NCBI RefSeq assembly: GCF_001307315.1
Contig: NZ_LGUC01000001.1
Coordinates: forward strand, 248,001-312,000
Source of the DNA: Halolamina pelagica
GTDB taxonomy: Archaea; Halobacteriota; Halobacteria; Halobacteriales; Haloferacaceae
Direction of reading: 5' to 3'
Length of the DNA: 64,000 nt
The notes below the pieces were generated by a model, which was not told the origin of the DNA, searched no databases, and saw only the letters and a program-made list of their open reading frames with translations. Made by a program: the position numbers and the translations under genes. This document shows positions 8,074 through 17,277 of this stretch, piece after piece; position 1 is the stretch's first letter; every line of letters begins with the position of its first letter.

Positions 8074-8754
8074 TCACGGCATCATCGGGTGATCATCGAG
8101 CAGCGACATGACTCGGGCTTCTGCCTTTCGCAGGTGGTCGGCGGCAGTGCTTTTCGAACAGTCTACTTCGTCGGCGATCTCTCGAACCGTGGTCTGTCGA
8201 GGCGTTTCGTAGTAGCCCCGCTCCCGTGCGACGTCGAGCACCTCTCTCTGCCGGGCGGTGAGCGCAGACGCTCGTGACTCCCGGTACGCGTCGTACTCTC
8301 CGAGGCGACTGACGGAGACAGAAAGCTCGTCGGGAAGGTCGGCGACGAGGCTCTGGAGCGCGTCCTGGTCGCCGGCGACCTCGATGGTCACCTCACCGTC
8401 ACTACCGTACTCGATCGGCGGGACGAGAAGCAGGTCGGTCCCGTCGAGGAGTGCCCGAAGCTGACTGGCGAAACCCCGTGCCGCCTCCCGAATGTAGACG
8501 TAAAAACTTCGGTCATCAACCGGCGTTACGCTGTATTCCGAAACCGTGTCCACGGCGTCGAGTCTCGTAACGTACTCTTCGCGTCGTCCATCAGCGGTCC
8601 CGACGACGTGCAGCAAGGCAGCAACGTAGTCGGGGTTCGAGAAGTTCCAGTGTCGGAGGTACGCGCGGCGAATCGAGTTGTCCTCCACGAGAAACTGATG
8701 CATCGGATGTCTCAGCCCGGCAGGAGGCTGAATCCGCAGTTGGAGATACCGCAT
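8074..8754 (-). CDS. Bacterio-opsin activator-type HTH-10 transcriptional regulator
   Basis: This 226-residue protein ends in an HTH-10 domain (LTARQREVLDVARERGYYETPR followed by IADEVDCSKSTAADHLRKAE). That domain is found in the large haloarchaeal Bat-like regulator family. The N-terminal 160 residues form the usual sensor-like region with beta strands (EYSVTPVDDRSFYVYIREA). Target genes are unknown. A TATA-like TTTTTTAG on the minus strand at about 8781-8791 supports the start. Codon use is less biased to GC at third positions than the neighbours, which may indicate recent acquisition or weak selection. Confidence 0.82.
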   Translation of the reverse strand: MRYLQLRIQPPAGLRHPMHQFLVEDNSIRRAYLRHWNFSNPDYVAALLHVVGTADGRREEYVTRLDAVDTVSEYSVTPVDDRSFYVYIREAARGFASQLRALLDGTDLLLVPPIEYGSDGEVTIEVAGDQDALQSLVADLPDELSVSVSRLGEYDAYRESRASALTARQREVLDVARERGYYETPRQTTVREIADEVDCSKSTAADHLRKAEARVMSLLDDHPMMP

Positions 8755-8943
8755 TGTCGCTGGCTATGGTGTGATTTGTACTAAAAAACCGGACGTATCC
8801 GACAGTGTACTTGTCCGGAGTAGGCGGACGGGAGCGTTCCGAGTCGCGTGGCCTCAAAGCGCCCGCCACGGGGGCTGGTGCGGGCGAGGGCACCGCACAG
8901 CCCGCACCACACGCGTTTTACCCCTCCACCGACAAGCCGAGGT

Positions 8944-10664
8944 ATGACCGACCCCGGTTCGCTCTCCGTCACGATCGTCGACGGCTACGTCGACGAGCCG
9001 GCCCACTTCGGGGTCCCGCCGTACATCTCCACCTACCCCCGATTCACCGCCGGCGCGCTCGTCGACGCCGGCGTCCCCCGCGAGCAGATCACCTACCACA
9101 CGATCGACGAACTCCGGGACGACCGGATGAAGTGGGGCGACGTGTCGACGGCCGACCTGTTCGTCTACGTCGGCGGGATGACCGTCCCCGGGAAGTACGT
9201 CGGCGGCACACCCGCCGAACCGGACGAGGTGAAGGAGCTGGCGTGGACCGCGAAGGGGACCACGCTGCTCGGCGGCCCCGTCCGCTTCGGCGTCGGCGAG
9301 GAGAACGCCGGCGCCCAGGAGATGGAGCGCAAGGATCTCGACTACGAGTTCGTCGCGAAGGGCGACATCGAGGCCGCCGCCTACGACCTCGTCGACTCCG
9401 GGCTCGAGGGGTTCAACAACCGAATGCGCGACAACGAGGAGCTCGACCGCTGGGCCTCGAAGGGCGCGTTCGTCGTCGAGCAACACCCCAACCACCCCGA
9501 CTACCTGATCGCGGAGATGGAGACCTCCCGCGGGTGTGCGTACCGCTGCTCGTTCTGTACCGAGCCGCTGTACGGCAACCCCGCGTTCCGTACGCCTGAA
9601 TCAGTCGTCGACGAAGTCGACCGGCTCTCGAACCACGGCGTCGAACACTTCCGGCTCGGCCGGCAGGCCGACATTCTCGCCTTCGGCGGCGACGGCGAGG
9701 CGCCGAACCCCGACGCGATCCGGGCGCTGTACGGCGGCATTCGCGAGGTGGCGCCCGACCTGAAGACACTGCATCTCGACAACATGAACCCCGTGACGAT
9801 CACGGACTACCCCGAAGCGTCGCGGGAGGCCATCGAGATCATCGCCGAGCACAACACCCCCGGCGACACCGCCGCGTTCGGCCTGGAGTCGGCGGACCCG
9901 GTCGTCCAGGAGCAGAACAACCTGCTCGTCACGGCCGACGAGTGCTTAGAGGCCGTCCGCATCGTGAACGAGGCCGGCGGCTGGCGGCCCGCAGAGAACC
10001 GGCTGCCCAAACTGCTGCCGGGGATCAACCTCGTCCACGGGCTGGCGGGCGAGCGCCCCGAAACGTACGACCACAACCGCCGCTTCCTCCGGCAGGTGTA
10101 CGACGAGGGGCTGATGCTCCGCCGGATCAACATCCGGCAGGTGATGGCGTTCGCCGGCACGGAGATGGGCGACACGGGCGCCGACATCGCCAAGGAGCAC
10201 AGAGAGCAGTTCCAGGCGTACAAACGCGAGGTCCGCGAGCAGGTGGACAACCCGATGCTCCAGCGCGTCGTCCCGCCAGGGACGGTGCTGCCGGACGTAC
10301 ATCTCGAGTACCACGAGGACGGCAAGACGTTCGGCCGCCAGCTCGGTACCTACCCGCTGCTGGTGGGGATTCCGGGCGAGCGCGAACTCGGCCGGACCAT
10401 CGACGTGGCCATCGTCGACCACGGCTACCGCTCGGTGACGGGGGTCCCCTACCCCTCGACGTAAACGCCGCGTCGATGGACGAGCTCGCGACGATCCCGG
10501 GCGTCAGCGACGGCCGCGCGGGCGACATCGTCGTCTCGCGCCCCTACGACTCCGTCGAGGAGGCCGGCGACGCCGCGGACGTGGACCTCTCGCTGTTCGC
10601 GACCGCGGGCGACGCCGACGTGGACGTGACCCGAACGTTCGAGCCCGGGAGCCGCGCGGACTGA
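8944..10664 (+). CDS. Radical SAM protein with C-terminal helix-hairpin-helix; frame break
   Basis: The main frame ends after GVPYPST, and the family C-terminus (LDVNAASMDELATIPGV) continues in the next frame. Adding one C to the C4 run at 10452-10455 merges them into 573 residues. The radical SAM cluster CAYRCSFC lies near residue 203. An N-terminal cobalamin-binding-like domain (VDGYVDEPAHFG, YVGGMTVPG) precedes it. The C-terminal HhH segment resembles ComEA-type DNA-binding hairpins. This architecture is common in haloarchaea; the substrate is unknown. A TTTTA box at 8916-8920 supports the ATG. The stop overlaps the next start. Confidence 0.85.
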
Positions 10665-11461
10665 TGGCCGAGCAGTTCCCCGTCGACCGTGTCGCAGTGC
10701 CAGTCGAGAGCCGCGCACCGAGCGGGGCGACCAACGCCTACGTCGTCGGCGACGCGCCGGCGCTGCTCGTCGACCCTGCGGGGCGCACGGATCGCCTCGA
10801 CGCCCTCGTCGCCGACCGCGAGATCGGCGCCATCGCGGTCACGCACACCCACCCGGATCACGTCGGCGCCGTCGCCGACTACGCCACCGAAACCGGGGCG
10901 AGCCTGCTGGCACGGCGACCGGCGCGGTTCGCGGCAGAAACCGGCGTCGAGCCCGACCGACAGATCACCGAGGGCAGCGCGATCGACACCGACGCGGGCA
11001 CGGTGAGGGTGCTCGACACGCCGGGTCACGCCGTCGACCACGTCGCCTTCGAACTCGACGGCGCCGTGCTCTGTGGCGACCTCGCGGTCGCCGAGGGGAG
11101 CGTCGTCGTCGGCGCCCCGGAGGGCGACCTGCGGGCGTACCTCAGCTCGCTCCGCCGGCTCCGCGCACGAGCGCCCGACCGGCTACTGCCGGGCCACGGG
11201 CCGGCGATGGACGACGAGCCGACGCCGCGGGCGAGCCTCGACCGGCTGATCGGCCACCGACTCGATCGGGAGGCCGCCGTCCTCGACGCCGTCGACGCCG
11301 GCGCGGCCGATCTCGACGCCGTCCTCGACACCGCCTACGAGAAGGATCTCTCCGGGGTTCGCGACCTCGCCCGGGCGACCGTTCGGGCCCACCTCGAGAA
11401 GCTGGCCGTGGAGGGCCGCGTCGACTGGGACCCCGACACGGGGCGGGTCGAGCCGGCCTAA
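10664..11461 (+). CDS. MBL-fold metallo-hydrolase
   Basis: This 265-residue protein contains the metallo-beta-lactamase zinc motif HTHPDHVG and the downstream ligands DTPGHAVDH, CGDLAV and LPGHGP. The C-terminal region (from about 200) resembles the winged-helix tail of the LACTB2/glyoxalase II-like subgroup. It is predicted to be a hydrolase acting on a thioester, phosphoester or RNA substrate. It overlaps the radical SAM gene by the ATGA junction and is probably cotranscribed. Confidence 0.85.
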   Translation: MAEQFPVDRVAVPVESRAPSGATNAYVVGDAPALLVDPAGRTDRLDALVADREIGAIAVTHTHPDHVGAVADYATETGASLLARRPARFAAETGVEPDRQITEGSAIDTDAGTVRVLDTPGHAVDHVAFELDGAVLCGDLAVAEGSVVVGAPEGDLRAYLSSLRRLRARAPDRLLPGHGPAMDDEPTPRASLDRLIGHRLDREAAVLDAVDAGAADLDAVLDTAYEKDLSGVRDLARATVRAHLEKLAVEGRVDWDPDTGRVEPA

Positions 11462-11519
11462 CGCCGCCTCGGGCGCCCGACGCCGACGACGTTTTCCCCC
11501 GCGGTCACCGAACGCGGGT

Positions 11520-12200
11520 GTGTCCCTGGAAGACGAGCTCGACCGCGCCCGCGGGCTCGACACGGCCGCTCTCGCCGACGCCATCGAGTCCCTCGGCTTC
11601 GAGTGCACGCGGTGTGGCGCCTGCTGTACCCGGGAGGAGACGCCCGACGGCGACACCGAGCCGCATACGGCGACGGTGTTCCCCGACGAGGTTCGGACCC
11701 TCCAGCAAGCCGGCGACGCCGACCGTGAGTGGCGCGACGTGGCGCGACCGATGCCGTACGGGCTCTCCGAGGGCGACGACGGCCCCGAGGGGGAGACGTT
11801 CGAGTGGGCCCTCCAGACCGACGCCTGCGGCGACTGCGCCTTCTACGAGGAAACGGACGGGCTGGGCGCCTGCACGGTGCACGCGGACCGACCGCTGATC
11901 TGTGAGACCTACCCCTTCAGCGTCGCGCTCGGCGGCACCGCCGAACCGGCCGGCGAGCCCGTCGACGCCGAGGGGATCGTCCGCGCCCACGAGTGCGAGG
12001 GACTGGGTCGGGAGATCAGCCGCAAGGACGCCGAGGAGCTGGCTGCGGCGCTGAAAACGCGCACCGTCCGGGAGCTGGAGGAGGCCATCGCGCTGCGGGA
12101 CCAGTACGAGCCGGTCGACGCCGACGACGGCGAGGTGGTGGTTCACGACTCCGAGGGCGCGAAACGCGCGGACGGAACCACCATCGAGCGAGCCGAGTGA
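11520..12200 (+). CDS. YkgJ-family cysteine cluster protein
   Basis: This 226-residue protein contains the YkgJ (UPF0153) pattern: CTRCGACC near residue 31, then CGDC, GACTVHADRPLICETYPF and a later HECEG. These cysteines are thought to bind zinc or an Fe-S cluster. Function is unknown across the family. It starts at GTG, with a T-rich box (GTTTTCC, about 11489-11495) some 25-30 bp upstream. Confidence 0.82.
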   Translation: MSLEDELDRARGLDTAALADAIESLGFECTRCGACCTREETPDGDTEPHTATVFPDEVRTLQQAGDADREWRDVARPMPYGLSEGDDGPEGETFEWALQTDACGDCAFYEETDGLGACTVHADRPLICETYPFSVALGGTAEPAGEPVDAEGIVRAHECEGLGREISRKDAEELAAALKTRTVRELEEAIALRDQYEPVDADDGEVVVHDSEGAKRADGTTIERAE

Positions 12201-12273
12201 ACGCGAGTTCACTGCCCCGTGAGAGCGGTACACATATTACGGAGGCCCGACTGGTCGTAGTCGAGTCTCAGCT

Positions 12274-12678
12274 ATGGAGATCTCCGACGAACTACTTTGT
12301 CTGTTCAGTGCTACTGTCCGCGAAGAAGGCGACCGGTACGTCGTCGAAGTGCCCAAACGCGAGATCGAGCGCGGCTCGCTCGATTCGGGCGACACCTACC
12401 GCGTCGCCCTGATCGACGGGGACGGCGACGGCGGCGACGCCGAGACGGCGTCCACCACCCAGCGTACGGGCGGCGAGGGCGAGCCCCAGCCACCCGTCGA
12501 GAAAGGCGAAGTGCGCTACGTCGAGGTGGAGGACATCGGCAAGCAGGGCGACGGGATCGCGCGCGTCGAGCGGGGGTACGTGATCATCGTCCCCGGCGCG
12601 GACGTGGGTGAGCGAGTGAAGATCGAAGTGTCCGAGGTGAAGTCGAACTTCGCCGTCGGGGAGATAATCGAGGAGTAG
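12274..12678 (+). CDS. TRAM-domain RNA-binding protein
   Basis: This 134-residue protein has a short N-terminal region, an acidic Gly/Asp-rich linker (about 48-75), and a C-terminal TRAM beta-barrel (VRYVEVEDIGKQGDGIARV through GEIIEE). Archaeal single-TRAM proteins bind RNA and can act as cold-shock-like RNA chaperones. A TATA-like ACATATTA at about 12231-12238 precedes the ATG with a short leader. Its stop abuts the stop of the convergent methyltransferase gene with no gap. Confidence 0.85.
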   Translation: MEISDELLCLFSATVREEGDRYVVEVPKREIERGSLDSGDTYRVALIDGDGDGGDAETASTTQRTGGEGEPQPPVEKGEVRYVEVEDIGKQGDGIARVERGYVIIVPGADVGERVKIEVSEVKSNFAVGEIIEE

Positions 12679-13401
12679 CTACCCGACCTGGGCGTTCCAC
12701 CAGGAGACCGAACAGAGCTTCTCGCCCAGCGACGAGCTTCCGATCGCCGTGTCCAGCTTCCTGAACTGCCCCGCCATCGCGTCGGGGATCTTCCGGTAGA
12801 AGCCGTAGGGGAGCACGAAGTCGTGTTCGGCGTCGGCGAGCTCCAGATCCGCCGAGTGGAGCAGGTCTTCGACCTCGTCGCGGCCGTAGAGATGTGACCC
12901 CATCGGCAGCAGTCGGTTGTACAGCACGCGCGTGCTGAAGTCGTTGAACGTGTCGAAAAACACCTGCTCCTTCGAGACGCGAGCCATCTCCGCCATGAAC
13001 TTCCGCGGCGTGGGTGCGAGGTGGAAAAACCGCATCGCGACCACCGTGTCGAAGTGATCGTCGGGGAAGGGGAGTCGGGCGGCGTCGCCGCGCATGAACT
13101 CCACGCGGTCGTCGACGCCGGCCTGTCGGGCCTTCTCGCGACCCTGGGTCAGCATCGCGTCGGAGATATCCAGTCCGACGATGTTCGCCCCGCGTTCGGC
13201 CAGCATCACCGTGAACCGGCCGGTCCCGCAGGCGATCTCCAGTACGCTCCGGTCCTCGACGGGTCCCACGGCGTCGAGCACCGCCTGCTTCTCTCGGCGA
13301 TCGATCAGGCGGCCGCCACGGGAGAACCGCTTGGCGTCGTACTCCTCGGCGACGTCGTCGGCCTGGTACCACTCCTTTCCCTTCACGCTATCGGGAGTCA
13401 C
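12679..13401 (-). CDS. Class I SAM-dependent methyltransferase
   Basis: This 240-residue Rossmann-fold methyltransferase has motif I VLEIACGTGRFT (about 53-64), motif II IVGLDIS, motif III MRGDAARLPFPDDHFD and motif IV VVAMRFFHL. It belongs to the UbiE/Methyltransf_11 group and the substrate is not predictable. It starts with GTG, and a minus-strand TATA-like GGTTTTAG lies about 25 bp upstream (13412-13422). Confidence 0.85.
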   Translation of the reverse strand: MTPDSVKGKEWYQADDVAEEYDAKRFSRGGRLIDRREKQAVLDAVGPVEDRSVLEIACGTGRFTVMLAERGANIVGLDISDAMLTQGREKARQAGVDDRVEFMRGDAARLPFPDDHFDTVVAMRFFHLAPTPRKFMAEMARVSKEQVFFDTFNDFSTRVLYNRLLPMGSHLYGRDEVEDLLHSADLELADAEHDFVLPYGFYRKIPDAMAGQFRKLDTAIGSSSLGEKLCSVSWWNAQVG

Positions 13402-13465
13402 GTGCCGAACACTAAAACCGTACTGCTTGCCGAACCGCGGGCGGCGGCGGCCGAACTGCGGGTCA

Positions 13466-13858
13466 CTAGACGCGTTCTCGGCGCCGGTAGCAGTAGGCGA
13501 CGAAAAGCGGCGTGGAGAGCAGCCCCAGCGGGAGAAACTGCGTCGCGACGAGGTGGAGGAGCCCGAGTACGCCGACGGCGTACCGGTTCGGCGACCACCA
13601 GCCGCGGTCAGCGAGTGCGCGGGCGTCCATGACCACTGCGACGGCGACGACGGCGCCGAAGAGGATCGAGAGCCACGAGCCGGCGACGGTCAGCAGGAAG
13701 GCTGCGATCCCCGCCAGCGCGTCTGCGTCGGAGAACGAGCCGGACGACGTGAGGGAGACGAACGCCCACATCCCCCCAGCCGCGGCGACAGAGAGCAGCA
13801 GGGGGAGCGGGAACAGGTAGACGCCGTACCGCCAGTCCGTGTCGGAGGAGGAGGGCAC
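13466..13858 (-). CDS. Small integral membrane protein, unknown function
   Basis: This 130-residue protein has about four hydrophobic segments (PLPLLLSVAAAGGMWAFV, ALAGIAAFLLTVAGSWLSIL, AVVAVAVVMDA, LGLLHLVATQFLPLGLL) and an Arg-rich C-terminus. No family motif was recognised. The layout resembles small haloarchaeal multi-pass proteins found as isolated genes. It starts at GTG. Confidence 0.6.
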   Translation of the reverse strand: MPSSSDTDWRYGVYLFPLPLLLSVAAAGGMWAFVSLTSSGSFSDADALAGIAAFLLTVAGSWLSILFGAVVAVAVVMDARALADRGWWSPNRYAVGVLGLLHLVATQFLPLGLLSTPLFVAYCYRRRERV

Positions 13859-13924
13859 GCGGCGAGTGACGACCCATTACTGTAACAACGTTTCGGAGAG
13901 CGGTTCGCTCCCGACACCACAGCG

Positions 13925-14110
13925 CTACCGCTCGTCGCCGGCCCGACCGTCGAGGAACTCGTTCACGAGCGTCGGCACGAGCACGCCGACACCGAGAATC
14001 AGCGCTGCGGACTGCCACTGCTGGAGCGTCGTGAGGCTGTTCGCGACGTACAGCGAGGCGATCGCGAGGGCGATGCAGACGGCGATGACCGTGTTCTCGC
14101 GGGAGACCAT
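13925..14110 (-). CDS. Small two-helix membrane protein
   Basis: This 61-residue protein, beginning MVSRENTVIAVCIALAI, has two predicted transmembrane segments and ends in a charged tail DGRAGDER. An in-frame upstream start (nine codons longer) is possible but would add an unusual hydrophilic leader. No function can be assigned. Confidence 0.5.
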   Translation of the reverse strand: MVSRENTVIAVCIALAIASLYVANSLTTLQQWQSAALILGVGVLVPTLVNEFLDGRAGDER

Positions 14111-14162
14111 AGCTGTCGAATGTCGCGGCGGCGACAAGAAACCACCGTCGACGACCCCGGCG

Positions 14163-14554
14163 TTAGCCGGCGGTCAGGATCCGCTCGGTCGGGATCTTGA
14201 TCAACACGCGCGGGCCGGACTCCTCGCCGTGGTGCGGGTACTCGTCGACGTCGAAGTAGCGCTGGGCGAGTTCGTCGATGTGGGCTTTCGCGCCGGCTTC
14301 GGTGAGTTCGGCCTCCCCTGGACCGAGACGTAGCGGTAGGGGTCGTCCGGGTCGTAGACGGAGAGCCCGACCATCGGTTCGCGCCGGACGTTCTTCTCCT
14401 TCCGGCGGCCGCGGGCGGTGTTGACGAGCACGTACTCCCGGTCCTCGTGGTCGACCCAGACCGGCGTGACGTGGGGCATCCCGTTGGGCATGATGGTCGC
14501 GAGGTGGGCGAACGACTCCGACTCGAAGATGTCGACGTGGGACTCAGGTATCAC
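14163..14554 (-). CDS. Pyridoxamine 5'-phosphate oxidase-family (F420/FMN) protein; frame break
   Basis: The N-terminal 80 residues (FAHLATIMPNGMPHVTPVWVDHE) show the split-barrel flavin- or F420-binding fold of the PPOX family. The frame then breaks at VQG. Adding one base in the C4 run at 14315-14318 continues with EAELTEAG and ends in KIPTERILTAG, for 130 residues. These proteins use FMN or F420 in small-molecule reduction; the substrate is unknown. The start is a GTG preceding IPESHVDIF. Confidence 0.75.
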
Positions 14555-14641
14555 GTTTCGGGGATGGAACGGGGCCGAAGTAAGCGTTCGCCCCGTCCTG
14601 GGCGACCACGTTTTTAAACCTCGGACCGATGAAGGAGGAGT

Positions 14642-15559
14642 ATGGATCTCTCGGTAGTAGTCCCGACGCTCAACGGTCGGGACCGACTCGCGGCCAGCCT
14701 CGACTCGCTGGCCTCGCGTGCGCCCAACGCGGAGGTGGTCGTCGTCAACGGCCCCTCCGCCGACGGCACTACCGGGATGGTGCGGGAACGCGCCGACGTG
14801 GACGTGCTGGTCGAGGTCGCCGACCGCTGTATCAACGTCGCCCGGAACGCGGGGATCGCCGCCGCCACCGGCGACGCCATCGCCCTGCTGGGGTTCGACC
14901 TCCGGATCGCCGAGGGCTGGGTCGACGCCATCCGGGACGGGCTCGCGGCGGCCAACGCGGTTACCGGCCCCGTGAGCCGCGGTGACGACGACAACAGCGA
15001 CGAACTCGAACGCCGGGAGATCGCGGGCCGGGACGTGCGCTACTTCAACGGCGACAACGTCGCTTTCCGCGCCACGACGCTGCGGGAGACGCTCGATGGG
15101 TTCGACGAGTACCTCCGGACCGGCGGCGCCCGTGACGCCGCCCACCGCCTCGCCGGCGCCGGCTACGAGGTCGCGTGGCACGACGGGATGCGGACGAACC
15201 GGGAGGCCGACGAACACGCCGGCCCCGGCCCCCACGGGCCGGACGAACAGCACCGGAACTGGAAGTACCGGTCGCTCAGCTACCGGCTGACCAAGAACTA
15301 CGGCCCGCGGCCGACCGTGGCGCGGCGGACGCTCACCCACGCGTTCGGCGACGCCGCCGACGCCGCGCGGGCAGTGCTCCGCGGCGAGGGGAGCCCGTCG
15401 GCGTGGTTCGGCAGCGGGCGGGAGGTGATCAGCGGGATCCTCCGGGGCAGCGCCGACGGGCTGGTCGCCCGCGCCCGCGACCGCAGCGACACGCGCAACC
15501 CCTCCGGGCTCAGCGTCGAGAAACAGCGCGCGGTGGCGACGTACGACCGCCGGGAGTAG
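14642..15559 (+). CDS. Glycosyltransferase family 2
   Basis: This 305-residue protein has an N-terminal GT2 nucleotide-binding fold (DLSVVVPTLNGRDRLAASL, VVVVNGPSADGT). A central segment (NVARNAGIAAATGDAIALLGFD) ends in a weak DxD-like position. No transmembrane segments are obvious, so it is probably a cytosolic enzyme acting on a membrane lipid or sugar nucleotide acceptor. A strong TATA-like TTTTTAAACC (14611-14620) and a GGAGGAG directly before the ATG define the start. Confidence 0.82.
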   Translation: MDLSVVVPTLNGRDRLAASLDSLASRAPNAEVVVVNGPSADGTTGMVRERADVDVLVEVADRCINVARNAGIAAATGDAIALLGFDLRIAEGWVDAIRDGLAAANAVTGPVSRGDDDNSDELERREIAGRDVRYFNGDNVAFRATTLRETLDGFDEYLRTGGARDAAHRLAGAGYEVAWHDGMRTNREADEHAGPGPHGPDEQHRNWKYRSLSYRLTKNYGPRPTVARRTLTHAFGDAADAARAVLRGEGSPSAWFGSGREVISGILRGSADGLVARARDRSDTRNPSGLSVEKQRAVATYDRRE

Positions 15560-15600
15560 CGTCCGACAGCGCGACAAGCGACGCCTCCTGCCCGGCGACC

Positions 15601-16420
15601 TCAGAGATCCGGCAGGAGCCCCGGCACCACCCGCGCGGGGTTTTTGGTGAACGCCCGGCGCATCGCGTCCTCCGACACGTCGAGGGTGAGGATCTCCATG
15701 ACGCCGACGTTGGGGTGGACCGACGGCGCCCCGCTCCCGAACAGGATCCGGTCGGGGTGTTCGAGCAGGCCCCGCTCCAGAACGTCCCGATCCGGCACGT
15801 ACGCGGTGTCGAGATAGAGGTCGTCGTGTGTCTCCAGCAGCGAGAGCGCCGTGTCCATCAGACTCTCCTGCAGCGGATAGCCGCCGAAGGAGGTCAGGAC
15901 CACCGGGAACCCCGGCCGAGCAGCGCGTCGGCGACCGCACTGGGCGGGCAGTGCTCGCCGGCGTGGACGAGCACGGGGTCGCCGACGGCGGCGAGTTCGT
16001 CGACGACCGCCTCCGTCGGCAGGCCGTCGTGGGCCGGGTCGAGCGTGAACCCGTGGTAGCGGTCGTCGTAGGCGTACTGCTCCACGTCGCCGGCAGTGGT
16101 GTGGTGTGACTTCTGCCGTTTGACGGGGTTGACGAGCGGCCCGACGACCCGGCTCACGTGTCGGGGGCCGCTGAGGCGGGCGAACGCCAGCAGCGGCCGA
16201 TCGACGCTCAGGCGGGCGACCGCGTTGTTCGCCCGGAGGTACCCCTCCCCTTCGGCGTCCGGCCCGGTGAGGCCGCCGCGCGCTCGACACCGGCCTGGTG
16301 CATCTCCCGCTCCAGTCGCTCGGGAGACACCTGCCGGCCCCGGACCGCGACGGCCTCCTCGTCCGGATCGAGTCGCGTGTGCACGTCGGCGACCCGGAAG
16401 CCGTGCTCCAACTCCAGCAT
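15601..16420 (-). CDS. Amidohydrolase-family protein (TIM-barrel metal hydrolase); two frame breaks
   Basis: Three frames combine into about 273 residues. The N-terminal piece contains VADVHTRLDP, a degenerate start of the metal-binding barrel. The middle contains YLRANNAVARLSVDRPLLAFARL and DPVLVHAGEH. The C-terminal piece contains VVLTSFGGYPLQE, DDLYLDTAY and RILFGSGAPSVHPN. The breaks are near 16271-16285 and in the C4 run at 15910-15913. The layout follows the amidohydrolase_2 group (decarboxylase-like). A minus-strand TTTTT box at about 16443-16447 supports the ATG at 16420. Confidence 0.72.
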
Positions 16421-16525
16421 CTGGTTGGCTGTCTTCTCGATGACGCAAAAAGGGATGGGTCGCGCTTCCCCACCCCGTTCGGGGTTCTGAACCCTTAACT
16501 GCCGGCCGCTCCGACGTTGCGACCG

Positions 16526-17236
16526 ATGAGCGACCTCCCCGAGGATTTCGACTGCACGATCACCGACTGGGAGTACATCTACGGGCTCTGCCGGGACGTG
16601 GCCGAGGAGGTGCGTGACGACGAGTTCGACCCGGACGTCGTCGTCGCCCTGGCCCGCGGGGGCTGGTTCGCGGGGCGGAGCCTCTGTGACTTCCTGGGCC
16701 TCGACGATCTCGCGAGCCTGAAGATGGAACACTACGTCGGCACCGCCGAGAAGGCCGACAGCACCGAGGTGCGCTACCCGATGCCGGAGGGCAGCGTCGA
16801 TGGCAAGGACGTGCTGATCATCGACGACATCGCCGACACCGGCGGGTCGATCAAGCGTGCCGACGAGTACGTCCGAGACCGCAACCCCGGGACGGTGCGG
16901 ACCGCGACGCTGCAGCTGTTGGGCACTTCCGAGTTCGAGCCGGACTACGTCGGCGAGTACCTCTCGGAGTGGACGTGGATGGTGTACCCGTGGAACTTCA
17001 TCGAGGACATGGTCGACCTGATCTCCGGCGCGATGGCTCAGGAGGCCGACGGCGAGCTGTTCGACGAGGACGACATCCGCGGCCTGCTCTCGGAGCACCA
17101 CGGGATCAACCGCATCGAGATGGAGATCGCCCAGCCCGACCGGCTGGAGGAGGTGCTCGAGGAGATGGTCCACCGCGGCTACCTCGACCGCGAGGGCGAC
17201 GCCTGGCGGCTGGTCTCCGAAGACGGCGACGCCTGA
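16526..17236 (+). CDS. Phosphoribosyltransferase (xanthine/guanine-type) with C-terminal wing
   Basis: This 236-residue protein contains a type I PRTase domain. The PRPP loop VLIIDDIADTGGSIKRA lies near residue 95, and an early VVVALARGGWFAGRSL forms the other half of the site. It probably salvages purine bases with PRPP. The C-terminal 80 residues (LLSEHHGINRIEMEIAQPD, EMVHRGYLDREGDAW) look like a winged-helix module. An in-frame TTG three codons upstream is less likely than this ATG. A CCCTTAAC box at 16493-16500 supports leaderless initiation. Confidence 0.85.
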   Translation: MSDLPEDFDCTITDWEYIYGLCRDVAEEVRDDEFDPDVVVALARGGWFAGRSLCDFLGLDDLASLKMEHYVGTAEKADSTEVRYPMPEGSVDGKDVLIIDDIADTGGSIKRADEYVRDRNPGTVRTATLQLLGTSEFEPDYVGEYLSEWTWMVYPWNFIEDMVDLISGAMAQEADGELFDEDDIRGLLSEHHGINRIEMEIAQPDRLEEVLEEMVHRGYLDREGDAWRLVSEDGDA

Positions 17237-17277
17237 ACCCCGAAAGCGTCTTTTCGCGCCGCTTCCCACCAGTAGCC

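Noticed and set aside
14201-15940. Minus-strand 579-codon frame covering the GT2 gene
   Set aside because: Only its last part is the flavin-barrel protein; the rest is an antisense shadow of the well-supported glycosyltransferase.
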